DNA of 64,000 nucleotides from Pilaira anomala (GCA_025716855.1 JAIXMQ010000059.1:62001-126000), one strand, 5' to 3'. Shown: positions 23,274 through 33,703, numbered from the stretch's first letter. Numbers and translations: made by a program. Notes: generated from the letters alone by a model not told the origin.

Positions 23274-24752
23274 ATGAATAACAATAATACCAACGAGAAT
23301 GCACCTGAGCAACCACAAAGAGGCTCCATTATAAATAACATAATAACCTCCATCGCTAATCCAAAACAGACAGCCATTAATCTTTATAATACATACGTTG
23401 CCAATGTTACTTTCAGACGAAATACAGAATCAAGAAACAAGCCAGAACGTAAAATTAAAAACGCGGTCTCACAAATGAAAAGACGCTTACAAGTTCAAGG
23501 AAGAGTCTTGACTGATTCCAATCGTGGTACTGAAGTAACGGATAAGGGAACTCAAACTGATGGTGATGTTTCATATGAAAAAAAGGCCAAGCGAAGAGTC
23601 AGTTTCGCAACTCCAGAATCAACTATCATTATCGAACGTCCTTCGAAAAAGTATAAAAAATCAATACCTTCAACTACAAATTCTATCTTATCCCCAACTT
23701 TGATACCGACTCATGCTGAATCATCAACTACATACAATATTGGACCTATTTCTCCATTTTCTATGCCCTACCAGTTACCTATTACTCAAAACGCTTGTGA
23801 AGCTACTTCATCATCACATATTCAATCAGGTTTTTCAGTTACCCAGCATACTCATGAATCTAATTCATCACCTGTACAAGCTACACTTCATACTGGATCA
23901 TCTCCTATTCAACACATTGATGAATCTATATCACCTCAAGTATCTGCATATGAACCAAGCCTTTCACCTGTTCAATCCTGTTATGAACAAAACTCTTCAC
24001 ATGCTCAATACATCTATGAACAAATATCTTCACCTGCTGAAGCTAACTCTGAATCTATCTATAACGCTAGATTTAATCATGATCCGGAATACTCAGAACC
24101 TGGCACTCCTTTTGTTCAACAAGCTTCTGAACATAGCCCTCCACCAGAGGAATCTGACCTTGAGGATTATTATATGGAAGCTAATCGTGAACTGGATACT
24201 TCTCTTGGCGAAACATCTTTTGAACATAACCCTTCACCAGAGGAATCTGGCTTTTATGCTGGTTATGAGAGAGGATACTTGAATGCTGCTCATGAACTTT
24301 ATGCTTCTCTTGATGAAACATCTTTTGAATATGGCCCTTCAACAGAGGAATCTGACCTCGAGTATTATTATATGGAAGCTAATCGTGAACTTGATGCTTC
24401 TCTTGGTGAAACATCTTTTGAATATGGCCCTTCGCCAGAGGAATGTGGCTTTTATTCTGGTTATAAGAGAGGATACTTGGATACTACTCGTGAACTTGAT
24501 GCTTCTCTTGGTGAAACACCTTTTGAACATAGTCCTTCACCAGAGAGATCTGACGTGTATTGGGATTATATAAGAGGATACTTGGATGCTGCTCGTGACT
24601 TTGATGCTTCTCTTGGCGAAACACCTTTTGAAAATAGCGCTTCACCAGAGCATTCTGACTTTAATATTGATTACATGAAAGGATATTTGGAAGCTGCTCG
24701 TGACATTGATGGTGCTCGTGACCTTATTGCTTGTCTTCATGACATCTTTTGA
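23274..24752 (+). CDS. Unknown 492-residue protein with C-terminal tandem repeats (copy A)
   Basis: A single frame of 492 residues, family unknown. Residues 1-125 are Asn-rich and then basic, with a likely nuclear localisation stretch KKAKRRVSF that also fits the RVxF docking pattern for PP1. Residues ~140-265 hold degenerate Ser-Pro-Val-Gln repeats. Residues ~275-480 hold five to six units of 31-35 residues with the consensus ELDASLGETSFE..PSPEES followed by Y..GYxRGYLDAAR. The acidic and aromatic repeats look like a protein-interaction array. The stop is followed by repeat-like coding text in other frames (to about 24918), so the ancestral protein was probably longer. An upstream T-tract and pyrimidine stretch precede the ATG. 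The same gene occurs at 38815-40293. Confidence 0.75.
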   Translation: MNNNNTNENAPEQPQRGSIINNIITSIANPKQTAINLYNTYVANVTFRRNTESRNKPERKIKNAVSQMKRRLQVQGRVLTDSNRGTEVTDKGTQTDGDVSYEKKAKRRVSFATPESTIIIERPSKKYKKSIPSTTNSILSPTLIPTHAESSTTYNIGPISPFSMPYQLPITQNACEATSSSHIQSGFSVTQHTHESNSSPVQATLHTGSSPIQHIDESISPQVSAYEPSLSPVQSCYEQNSSHAQYIYEQISSPAEANSESIYNARFNHDPEYSEPGTPFVQQASEHSPPPEESDLEDYYMEANRELDTSLGETSFEHNPSPEESGFYAGYERGYLNAAHELYASLDETSFEYGPSTEESDLEYYYMEANRELDASLGETSFEYGPSPEECGFYSGYKRGYLDTTRELDASLGETPFEHSPSPERSDVYWDYIRGYLDAARDFDASLGETPFENSASPEHSDFNIDYMKGYLEAARDIDGARDLIACLHDIF

Positions 24753-24920
24753 ACGCAGCCTCTCGCCAATCCAATAATTTAATACTGAATTTTGTACCTA
24801 TGAACCAGGATATTTTGTAATTCAACCTACTCAAGAATTTGGCTCCCCCTTGTTCAATCAGCTTCTGAACATGATTCTTCACCAGTTCAATCTAACTTTA
24901 AAGATACCCATAATTCATAG
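24753..24920 (+). pseudogene. Frameshifted 3' extension of the 492-residue gene (copy A)
   Basis: After the stop at 24750-24752 the sequence still encodes repeat-like peptides in shifted frames. One frame gives TYEPGYFVIQPTQEFGSP. Another gives ASEHDSSPVQSNFKDTHNS before TAG. Both recall the middle repeats of the protein (YEPSLSPVQ, FVQQASEHSPPP). An indel therefore truncated a longer repeat array. The same lesions are present in copy B. Confidence 0.5.
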
Positions 24921-25445
24921 TACACCCATTTTAAAGAAAACTTAACATGTTTTAAATAAAAAGTTTTTTTGTCAAATTTCCCAACGTTTTTTCTTTTTGC
25001 CGATTCGTGCCCTTCTACTGACTATATATATGTAAATATTTTTTTCACAGTGTGCGTTTTTTTTTTTATAAAATATTATTATTCAAAGAATGGCAGTAAT
25101 GGTTGAATAAGAGCTAACTAAAACTATTAAAATATGTACAAGTGCCCAAAGAAAGAGTATCCGTGTTGACAAGACAACAAAAACCTGCATTATATACAAC
25201 TGAAAGGGCTACTCCCATAATACTTCCCGTCACAAACGATGTGATTTCTCCTCCCAATACAAATACAAATAGAATTGTCAACATTTAGATTATCTCATGT
25301 ATATAAAACAGCACTGAATTGGCCTTCATTGTACTAGCTATTTGGACCTGGGTTTGATCCTCTCAACTTGATTGCAGATATACCTCATTCCTTATATTAT
25401 CTTTCAGGTATAAAATAAAAAAAGACAAGTTCTTCAAAAACCTAT

Positions 25446-26660
25446 TTGAATTCTAGACATTTGGAGGCTTTCGATTGTATCTATTTACTAGCAGGTAGCA
25501 AAACAAAAGGAAGTGTTGATTATAATTCATATCTGAGTCGTAAATCTTTACAGGCATTTGGGCTACTTTGCAGTGTTAGCAGAATCAAGGACGTTAAAAT
25601 GGTACATTATATTAAAAAAAAAGGTTGTTGGAGGAGGAGATAAAGGGGTAGATATTTCTTTCTCACTCGGAATAAGCTGGAACATGATTTATTCGACACC
25701 ACAAGATGTATTTTCTTGGAGTACCTGTATAATTAAAACAGGTAATCTGTTATGGCCTGACCATATCAAACACTGTAGTTATGTAAGTTCAATTACTGCT
25801 TGCTTTTTTTGTGCACAAAGTTACGGAGTAATCAAAAGAAATTTGGTTTAAGAGAAATAAATCGAATGACCCAAGTATCCTTTTTAGCCAAAATATACGT
25901 ATATAATATGTCAATCCTAACCACCTTTTTTTATCCCCGTATATATTAATATGAATGAAGTTTATAATATTCATCAACACAGTCATTATGTTTTTATTCA
26001 TAAGTTGAAATATCAAATACGTATATTATTACTTTAGTAAAGATTCTACTTAAGAGCTAGAAACTGGAGGAATAAATTGTAAGATAGGCTCAAATATGGC
26101 AGGAACATATGAAAAGATTAGGAGGGAAGAATTGGTACGTTGAATATTATATTAATGCAAGGAAATATCAGTATTTAATGTAGGGCATCTTGTTTAAACT
26201 TTAGCATAAGCGACTACGTTATCTACGATAAACAAGAGAAAGGAATACATAGTATATTGGGAGCATACAAAAATTTCTAAAGAAATACCTGGGTCAGCTT
26301 AAACAACGGAAGAATAAAGATCACGTAGTAATCGATAACTTTATTGAAAAAGTATATCTCGCCTTCAAAAAAGGAAATAGCAACTGGAATAAAGATTATT
26401 TAATCTTGGAGCAAGTAGTAATAGAGTTTATTTGTTTATTAGCAGATAGTGTGACAGGTGATGAAAAGCCAATCGAAAGTGTTGATTCGCTTCATTATAT
26501 ATATGTAGTCCCAAGTATGTGGGAATATGAAATAAGAGAAAAACTACTTTGTCCTGTTTTCGTAAAATCTGGTCTCATCTTCAAAATAGATCACAAAGAC
26601 AGGCTTTTATTTCTTTCGGATGTAGGGTCATTATTTTGCTTTACACAATGCGATATATAG
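25446..26660 (+). pseudogene. Decayed Hsp70-like (Mucorales-expanded) gene
   Basis: Protein-like pieces lie in the same direction in different frames. EAFDCIYLLAGSKTKGSVDY is near 25464 and DKGVDISFSLGISWNMIYS near 25640, followed by GNLLWPDHIKHCSYV. A longer piece at about 26275-26660 includes VVIEFICLLADSVTG, PSMWEYEIREKLLCPVF and DHKDRLLFLSDVGS before TAG. The order and wording (W-E-Y-E-I-R-E, DHKDRLLF) resemble divergent Hsp70-like ATPases abundant in Mucorales. Several frameshifts and stops separate the pieces. The first piece lies in the part shared with copy B and the rest is unique to copy A, so copy B appears to have lost it. Confidence 0.45.
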
Positions 26661-27162
26661 ACCGTGGAAAAACTTATTTCTGGACACTGTATAAAGTAAG
26701 TGACCATTATACACTATGTACTTAATATTTTTGGAATTAGCACAACATCATCAATAAATTTGGATTTAATAGGGCCCCATTTGTCAATATAATTCGCATG
26801 AACATGTGTATACAAATTTACATACATATAGTCAGTGCACTCATTTTTTTGATCATGTGCATATAATATCTGTCAAATTCTGCTGCATATGTCAAAAAAA
26901 AAAAAAAAAAAAAGAGATGCCAGTGAAAAGGGGAAAAAGAAATAGATATCACAAACAAGTTTATATATGATCCTCTTTAAATAATATGATGAATAACTAT
27001 CATCATTTGATATTATTGTATTAGTCTTTTGCTTTATTAGTACAACCAAGTAAATCATTGTCTAGTAGGCGCTCACTAGTTCCAATGTGAGAGAAGATTA
27101 TCAGCAATTTTAAAAAGAAAAAAAAAGAAAAAATAATTAGGTTTTTAACAATATAATTTTAT

Positions 27163-27749
27163 TTATTTTGTTGTTGTTTTGTTGTTGTTGTTGTTTGCTG
27201 TTGTTGTTGAAACAAAATTGGATCCAGAGGCCTTGAATTGGTCCAAGACCTCCTTCTCCGCATCTTCTATATTTTTTAACAACACCCTAAGAAAAGGGTG
27301 TTCCTCCAAACCACCAGGAGCCGTGTTACATAATTGAACAAAAGCATCCCGCTTTTCAGCGAGATGCTCTTTAATAACCAAAAGTGGTTCTTCTTCTTCT
27401 TCTGCTTCTTCTGCTTTCTCTTCTTCTCCTTCTTCTTTCTCTTCTTCTCCTTCTTCTTTCTCTTCTTCTCCTTCTTCTTCTTCTTCTTCTATTAGATATA
27501 GTTTAGTTTTTTTGTGTGAATATATAAAAACATATAAATATGTATATTACCTTTAAACAAATCATTTTTTGTTTCTTCTTTTAAACAAGCCTTGCCGCAG
27601 CAGAGGGCTTTACGGATTAAACAATCCACGTGGTTATCATAAGCCACGAGGATTAAGAAGAGTGCTTGGAGCAAAAAGAACGCAGTGCGTTCTTTTTCGG
27701 TGACGATGCTTTTGTACATACTAAGAGGAAGTAGCAGTAGTTGATTCAT
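27163..27749 (-). CDS. Hypothetical 174-residue protein with acidic linker
   Basis: Exons 27551-27749 and 27163-27488 join across a GT..AG intron to 174 residues. Residues 1 to about 66 begin MNQLLLLPLSMYKSIVTEKE, contain a hydrophobic helix (FFLLQALFLILVAYDNHVD) and a CCGKAC cysteine cluster. An acidic Glu-rich linker encoded by GAA/GAG repeats follows. The C-terminal part is helical and well formed (PLLVIKEHLAEKRDAFVQL, HPFLRVLLKNIEDAEKEVL), ending in an Asn/Thr-rich tail from AAC repeats. I do not recognise the family. The N-terminal helix could be a signal anchor. The gene lies in the 2.6 kb present only in copy A of the segmental duplication. Confidence 0.6.
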
Positions 27750-28202
27750 TGTGAATTTAAGATAATCGATAGAGAAAAAAGGAAAAAGATATTGCTTCTT
27801 TTTATATTTTTCTTTTCTTTGGTTGTTTATGCTTTATCGTATTCGGGTCCCGGTATTTCCTCTATCTATTCTAATTCTATTGGCTCTCAGATTAGGGAGT
27901 AATTTTTAGTTCAACTCGCGTGAAAATATATCACATCAAAATCATGCGACGGAATTCAATAAAAAGTAGATAATTTGAATATCTTATCAGCATTACTTGA
28001 AGTATTCCCTTTCTTTGAAATCCTAATCGGGTCTTATGCCATCACGCCTAGAACCATCTTAAAGATTAGTTGCGTAACAACCTTTTCGTTTTTAGGGGGT
28101 GTGTGAAGGGAAAAACTCAATCTGAATTTGAAACCAGACGGCGCTTTTAGAGAAATGCCCATACTGAATTTGAAAAAGGAGGGGCTGTGTACATACGTAC
28201 AA

Positions 28203-28598
28203 TATGTAAACGAAAACAAAAAAGACTTCACCTTATCCTAACATCATAAATAAAGCATAGTTACAGAAATCTTCTTCTAGTTCTTCAAATCAAATGTATA
28301 AAACGTCAATATTTTTTTCGTATCTTTTTTTTCCTATATCTAATTATTATTTTAAACATGTACATACAATCAACATACAGCTAATTTGAAGTATGAAATT
28401 ACAGAAAAAGAAGGCATTGCGTTCTGCTTCTTTTGTTTATGCTTTTTACTATCATTTGTTATGGTTACCATATCAGTTGTTACTTTAAAAAAAAACCCTC
28501 TGCTTCTGCACGGTTTGGTGTAAAAAAAAAAAAAAAAAAAATATTAATTGGTTGGGCTTGCCCACTGTAGGTATGTATTAAATATATATTGATAGCTA
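28203..28598 (+). repeat. Diverged distal block of the segmental duplication, copy A
   Basis: This block matches 41128-41505 with several substitutions and small indels. Shared landmarks are TCTTCAAATCAAATGTATAA, an AAAAAGAAGGCATTGCGTTC segment, CATATCAGTTGTTACTTTAA and a TAATTGGTT..GCTTGCCCACTG segment. It is visibly more diverged than the 3.1 kb core. No gene is seen in it. The stretch from 28600 to about 29150 is AT-rich with nothing recognisable. Confidence 0.85.
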
Positions 28599-29154
28599 CA
28601 ATTCATTATAACATAAAAAGCTAGTTATCTTTCATATCACCACTTTACTACTATATATAATCAATAATAATATTATCCAAACTTAGATTCAATATCGTGC
28701 GAGATTATGTATTTTACACACCTGTACTTTTTTGTACCTAAATAAAAATCTTTTATAAAACATAGTAAAATTTGAGAGTGTTTTTTAAGAAATTGACCCT
28801 CGCATAAAAAAAATTACAGAAAGCAGTGTACATATAGGCTAAGACTTTTGTTATATAAAGCAGGTTTTTTATAGAGTACATCACTAATACTTATTATATT
28901 GCCTTGATTGTAAAAATATGAAGTATATTAATCTTACTTAAACATATTTGAATCATTTCAGACAAAAAAATGTTACTTGATTTGTAGACATGGGAAAAGA
29001 TTTGTGTAGCTGGTTTATTTATGATATCAAGATCACATATGAAGTTGTCCCCTTAAGCGGAATTTTAACATACTTGAACTCCATAAATATACATGTATTC
29101 TTTTTTTTTTTTTTGTATTAATTCACATGCTTTTATTAAAATAATGAAATTATT

Positions 29155-29607
29155 AGCTAGTGTCTATAAGTTCATGAGAATTAGCAGCCGTAGTGGGATA
29201 GTGGGAAAGAGAATAATTATATAAAGAGTCAGCTAGAACGTTGGACCAAGACGTGTTGTCAAGATCCACATCCAGTGGTGGTGCCAGACGATTTCTAATA
29301 CGATTCCTAAAGAAAGTAGGACAGCCTCATCGATTAACTCACCAGTCTCATCGTGTAATGAATAAATGGAAAGCCAAACTGACTCTGGAGTTGGGAACTT
29401 AGCAGTTAGCTGTAAGGCTGCTAGTTGAGATTCCCAAAAGGACCACTTGTGAAAGCACGAGACAAAGAGGTGTTGTATGGTCTCGGACTCAGACTTGCAT
29501 ATTTGGCACAGTGAAGAAGACCATAATTGAGAATTCCACCGGAATAAAGTTGCTTGAAAGCCAATTTTATTTTGAAGTAACCGCCACCAAATGGTGACCA
29601 CCTTGTG

Positions 29608-29644
<37 letters not shown>

Positions 29645-30020
29645 AAAAGAATTCCCAGAGGTCAGGAGAAAGATAGTTACTAAGGATAGCGTACGGGACA
29701 GGGACTTTACCTGACCTGGTGACCTTCAAGTAACCCAGTTTCTTTTTATGACGTTGGAGTTGTACATATAACCGGAATAAACCATTAGAAATACGACGAA
29801 TGGGGAGTACTTTGAAGGAATTAAGACAAAGCACCCAATGGTCACAGCTAGGCACCCATTCAGATCCTGTGGCTGCAAAAGTTGATTTGGTATTAGAGGA
29901 ATTGGAAGTCGAAGGCACAAGGTAGGCTGAGGCATCCCGGGGCATGAACCGTTTTAGTGGCGAAGACCAAGATATACCACTATTAGTAGATTCAAGCTGA
30001 CGGTATATACATGCAGGTAA
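29155..30020 (-). pseudogene. 3' fragment of a non-LTR (LINE) retrotransposon with zf-RVT domain
   Basis: Minus-strand text includes TIWWRLLQNKIGFQATLF, LCQICKSESETIQHLFVSC and FHKWSFWESQ. That is the reverse-transcriptase zinc-binding (zf-RVT) module with its C-x2-C..H-x4-C pattern, usual at the end of LINE ORF2. Upstream residues (GSEWVPSCDHWVLCLNSFK) and downstream residues (NTSWSNVLADSLYNYSLSH) belong to the same relic in other frames. A (CT)n tract at 29612-29643 sits inside the frame where the family has a short Ser-Leu-Ser-Leu-Pro motif, and the frame changes across it. There is no intact reverse transcriptase domain, so the copy is 5'-truncated and dead. Confidence 0.7.
29612..29643. 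repeat. (GA/CT)n microsatellite inside the LINE relic
   Basis: About 16 GA units, read as CT on the coding minus strand, encode Ser-Leu repeats directly before PHKVVTIWW. It looks like an expansion of a short coding motif, and its length change explains the frame shift of the relic. Confidence 0.85.
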
Positions 30021-30425
30021 ACTTGGTTTAGGTATTTAGAAAAAAAAGTTGGTGTTGCCCATCTTATTGTTAGAGGTATAACACAGGATTGATCAATGAC
30101 AGGCTTCATACAGGTTCTTTATAATTCTTTATTTGTTAGTTGATTTTAAGAAATAATATTAACTCTTGAGATTCTTGTAGTAAAATAAAATGGAAGTGAA
30201 TTAAAAGCCACGATTGAAGGCAAGAAATAAATTTTCACTCTAAACTATTTAACGTAACGAAAAATTCATCTTTATAGACAAGCTAGTTTTTATTATCAAT
30301 AAATAAACAAGTTTTAGGCTAGTTTCAAGTTAGCAGAAAAGAATAGTAGAACTATATTTTTGTGTATTTGGTTTTTTTTTTTTTTAAAAAAAAAAAAGTC
30401 AATTATAGACAATTGACAAGAACAT

Positions 30426-30841
30426 TTAGACGACACCATATTTACTCTTAACAGAAACAAAAGCAGCGTTAATTTGAGAAGCATAGGAGTTGGCAGTTTG
30501 CAAGTAAGAGGGAGGATCAAGAAGAGTCTTATCAATTAAACATGTGTTTAAAGTACGAGTTTGAGTATCCAAGTTTTTAATGTCGTTCTTGACAATGGTA
30601 GGAGCCAAAAGAATTGCATCAAATTGGGGTTTCTTGACTTCAATAGCTCCCAAAGTACCTGTGATTTGAGGAATGAGGTTACTGACAGTGGAAAGAACAG
30701 CATCGGCTTTTCAAGAGTGATAGTATGAGTATCAACACAACAATCAACACCAGCCTTCTTAAGCTCTACCTCAAGGGCTTGCTCTAATTGATGGATAGCC
30801 GTAGCACCAGGGTAACCAGCAGCAGAGGTAAAGATATTAAC
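30426..30841 (-). pseudogene. HsbA-like (hydrophobic surface-binding protein) gene, 5'-truncated and frameshifted
   Basis: The minus strand starts at an acceptor (ATATAG at about 30842) and reads VNIFTSAAGYPGATAIHQL, ELKKAGVDCCVDTHTITL, then after a one-base shift near 30708-30711 continues ADAVLSTVSNLIPQITGTL and KKPQFDAILLAPTIVKNDI, ending CLIDKTLLDPPSYLQ, INAAFVSVKSKYGVV and TAA. This spacing of KKPxFDxxxLAxxIVxxD and CLI is typical of secreted HsbA-domain fungal cell-wall proteins. No signal-peptide exon is found upstream. The frameshift is one base short in a T run, so a sequencing error is also possible. The region 30020-30425 holds nothing recognisable. Confidence 0.55.
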
Positions 30842-31340
30842 CTATATTTCGAATATTAATATAAATGCACTTTTTAATATACATGGCTCCTTTTTTTTTC
30901 TGATTATATGCGTATTATATAATATTGGTAGTGTTAAAAAAATATGTACTTCATAGCTTCTCACGAAATCATTGGATATAAAACAAAACAAAATAAAATC
31001 AATAATCAATTCATTATTAATAGAGATATCTTTACTGGTAACAGTCTCGATACAAGCTTAGCTATCTTGGGTTGGGATAAGAACGGCTATGTATTACTAG
31101 CAAAAACACATGACTTATCTATCAATATTAAATAGTAATGTTATATAACCTATAAACAAAAAATAAAAAAATAACATTGTTGGAATAAGATTAGTTATCC
31201 CAAAAACTGACAATTCAATCCCGAAACTAGGAAAATATATCAGGACATTCAAGATACATATAAAAAGATGACTATTATTTTAATTTAAAGAGTTCTAAAT
31301 GTTTTATTTTACTTAATAAATCAACCAGAAGTCTTTCTCA

Positions 31341-31747
31341 TTATGGACTGATTGTCCTTAAGTAACACTCACTCAATATATGAATGAAATATATGAGGAT
31401 ACTTGTAAATGTTTTCATAGATCCAAGCTTGAAAAGATGTCCAATCTCTTGAAGAAAAGAAGCGATACCACAGGGTGGGGTAATCAATGGAATCAAGCAT
31501 CCCACCACCCAGTCTTCTTCATTTTTGGTGTTGGTGTTAAAGAAATCTTCATAGTCGTCTGCATCATCCTCGTTGAAAAATGCAGCCTGTCTGGTGAGGG
31601 TAGGAGGAGGAAGACAGGCTACATATGATGACGGAGTTGGAGAGGCCGGAGGAGGAAGAGCTGGAGGAGAACGAGAAGAAGAAGAAGATGGTACCACTTT
31701 GCGGCGTTTGTCATTGAAAAAGAGGTCATTACCTCTTTTTCTTTTGC

Positions 31748-31809
<62 letters not shown>

Positions 31810-31860
31810 TGAGCTATCAAACCTTGTTTTAACGGAGAGTGTATTATTACCTAAGGAATT
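31341..31860 (-). pseudogene. Truncated paralog of the 33.7 kb NLS/proline-rich gene
   Basis: On the minus strand a T-rich intron (long A run at 31750-31807) ends in an acceptor followed by KRKRGNDLFFNDKRRKV, a Ser/Pro-rich stretch (SPPALPPPASPTPSSYVAC) and an acidic patch (FFNEDDADDYEDFF). This matches the plus-strand gene at 33704 exon by exon, including the donor CCTTAG-GTAATAAT of exon 1 at 31848-31859. Homology stops exactly at the TA flanking the MITE at 31862. The C-terminus (from about 31500 down to 31341) differs from the 33.7 kb paralog and lacks its Pro-rich and DGDxIM parts. The two genes form an inverted pair about 1.9 kb apart. Function unknown. Confidence 0.55.
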
Positions 31861-31861
31861 A

Positions 31862-32101
31862 CTGTACCTCTCTATTTAAGGCTGAAAAAAAATCAGACTT
31901 TTGTGGCCTTAAATCGTAACATGGCCAAAAATTTCAGAAAATTGCGGCCTTAAATCGGAAACGGCCTTAATAACCATTCATGTTTTTACCACTTCTCCAT
32001 CCGAAAGCACCTTCAACAGACTCAATGACTTGATCCGTCTTCGTTAAACAATTCAAGATAAAAACCAAATTGAACGGCCTTCTTAAATAGAGCGAGTACT
32101 G
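31862..32101. mobile_element. 240 bp MITE with TA target duplication, same family as 2352-2524
   Basis: TA flanks lie at 31860-31861 and 32102-32103. Termini are CTGTACCTCTCTATTTAAG on the left and, read inward on the minus strand, CAGTACTCGCTCTATTTAAG on the right. The interior shares the TTTAAGGCCACAAAAGTCTG block (here inverted) with the MITE at 2352-2524. It also holds about 120 bp that the shorter copy lacks; on the minus strand this reads FNLVFILNCLTKTDQVIES, then VEGAFGWRSGKNMNGY and a stop. That looks like the 3' end of a gene carried by a larger parent element, or host sequence captured by it. Confidence 0.75.
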
Positions 32102-32103
32102 TA

Positions 32104-33326
32104 AAGTTGTAATTGCCTGTGCTGTTATCATGTTATTAAGAGAGAGACTCTTGGTGTGTAAGTAGATTGAATTAAACATAATAAAATCAACGCTAAAAAA
32201 TAAAGTAGTAAAGAGTAAGGAAGAAAAATTAACTGAAAAGGAATCGTAATAAAACCTTGTATACAGGTAAACATAACTGTTTTTAGATAAATAACGACTG
32301 TCCAAATTAAGTGGGTGATTCTTAATAAGGCAATCCAAAAATACAATCAGCTTTCGACTCCATATTGTTTACAAATGAAAGAATGAAAAAAAAAAATAAT
32401 AAAAGTAAAAATGCGTCAGCAACTAATTGATTGTGTTATTTGGATTTTGAAACGTCATCATGTGATACGTATCAATGCATCTATCTTTAAGGGAGACTAA
32501 AATAGCGATAATAAGACACTAGTCTAACAAAATCAATTGATAATGGCTGCATGGATTATCAGCAATATGTTTCAATCTGGAACTTACTCTTTTTGGACTT
32601 GTCTTTCCTCCTATTCACCTGTTAAAAAAAAAAGCGAGATCAAAAATATGTGCCTCTCGTTCACGACTTCAAGCTTTATTATGTACAAATCTCATTTAAG
32701 CCTTCAGACGTGAAGTAATGTATAAAAAATCTATTTCTCCATGGCTTTCGTTTCTGCATAGACTTCCTCTTACTTTCACTTTAATAAAATATACTTACAG
32801 ATAAATATGCACTCATAAATAATCTTTTTTCTGTGACACGAATAGAAGATTGTTGTTAATTATTTTGACAGGCTCATTAAGACAAACGAGCTTCTTTACA
32901 AAAAAAAATAATATAAAAAATACATCTAATTTTCTTTATACAATAATATACTTGATAATAAGTATGATATATTGAAGTTTATATTTGTTTTTATGTATTA
33001 TTTATTTCAAATCTGTATTTTTTTTTTTTTTTTTGCCGATTGGTTTTTGTCAGTTTATACTCAGGCTTCAGCCAACCTGTGAAAAAGTATTAACAATATA
33101 ATTAAATCATGCTGCTATGTAATCACATGCTGTTATTAACGCTATCTTTCCTAATCAAGTAGGATGGGAAAAAAACTTTTTTTTTTTTTTTTTTTTTTTA
33201 GCAAGTGTTTATATTGCTTGGAAAATAACAAATATTAGCATCTATACATTTAGAAAAGTGATGAATATATTTTTACAACATGTTAATTAACTAAGAGAAG
33301 AGAGGCTTCTTCATATACGTTTTTCG

Positions 33327-33360
<34 letters not shown>

Positions 33361-33703
33361 GTAGAGTGGTTACACTCGGCAGTAAATTATAATTTGTTAC
33401 ATGACATGTCAAAGTGTTTACTTTTAATATGTGTAGCTTGTACATGGTACTTTTTTTTTATGAGCTAGTGTGAGAACCTCTTAACCCATTACCATTTGTA
33501 ATCAACTTGGCGTCATATAAACAAGAAAAATTTTTTACTTGTTAATCTTTTGTAAACAACTTAATGTGTATATAAACAATTTTTTTTTTTTCACTTGATT
33601 ACTTTTTTTCTTCTTCTTTACCGTTTTATTATATTTTTTTTTTTTACTTTTAGTTTATAACGCTTTATTCACTGTTACATACCAAAAGCTCTATCTAAAC
33701 AAC
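32104..33703. other. Intergenic region between the inverted paralogs
   Basis: AT-rich with long T runs (33017-33034, 33178-33199) and an A run (33328-33356). The right part is the upstream region of the 33704 gene. No gene is supported. The minus-strand frames around 32128-32340 are hydrophobic translations of AT-rich DNA. Confidence 0.45.

Larger units (their letters stand above)
22435..25590 (+). repeat. Paralogous segment, copy A (direct repeat of 37976-41130)
   Basis: Copy A matches copy B at a constant offset of 15541 bp. From about 22490 to 25548 I could see no difference except one at 25498, and all open frames translate identically. The first ~55 bp (22435-22490) differ at seven or so positions, and similarity drops again after 25548. 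Homology then breaks near 25590, but a further related block occurs at 28203-28598 in A and 41128-41505 in B. Copy A therefore contains about 2.6 kb that copy B lacks. Confidence 0.95.

Noticed and set aside
23713..24573. Long second-frame ORFs (189 and 96 codons) overlapping the 492-residue gene, also at 39254-40114
   Set aside because: They are Leu/His-rich translations of the same repetitive codons in another frame. The main frame has the clear repeat consensus and a good start.
31341..31820. Polyphenylalanine-starting minus-strand frame and the opposite polylysine frame
   Set aside because: The start lies inside a 58-base homopolymer that is better explained as an intron, by comparison with the 33.7 kb paralog.
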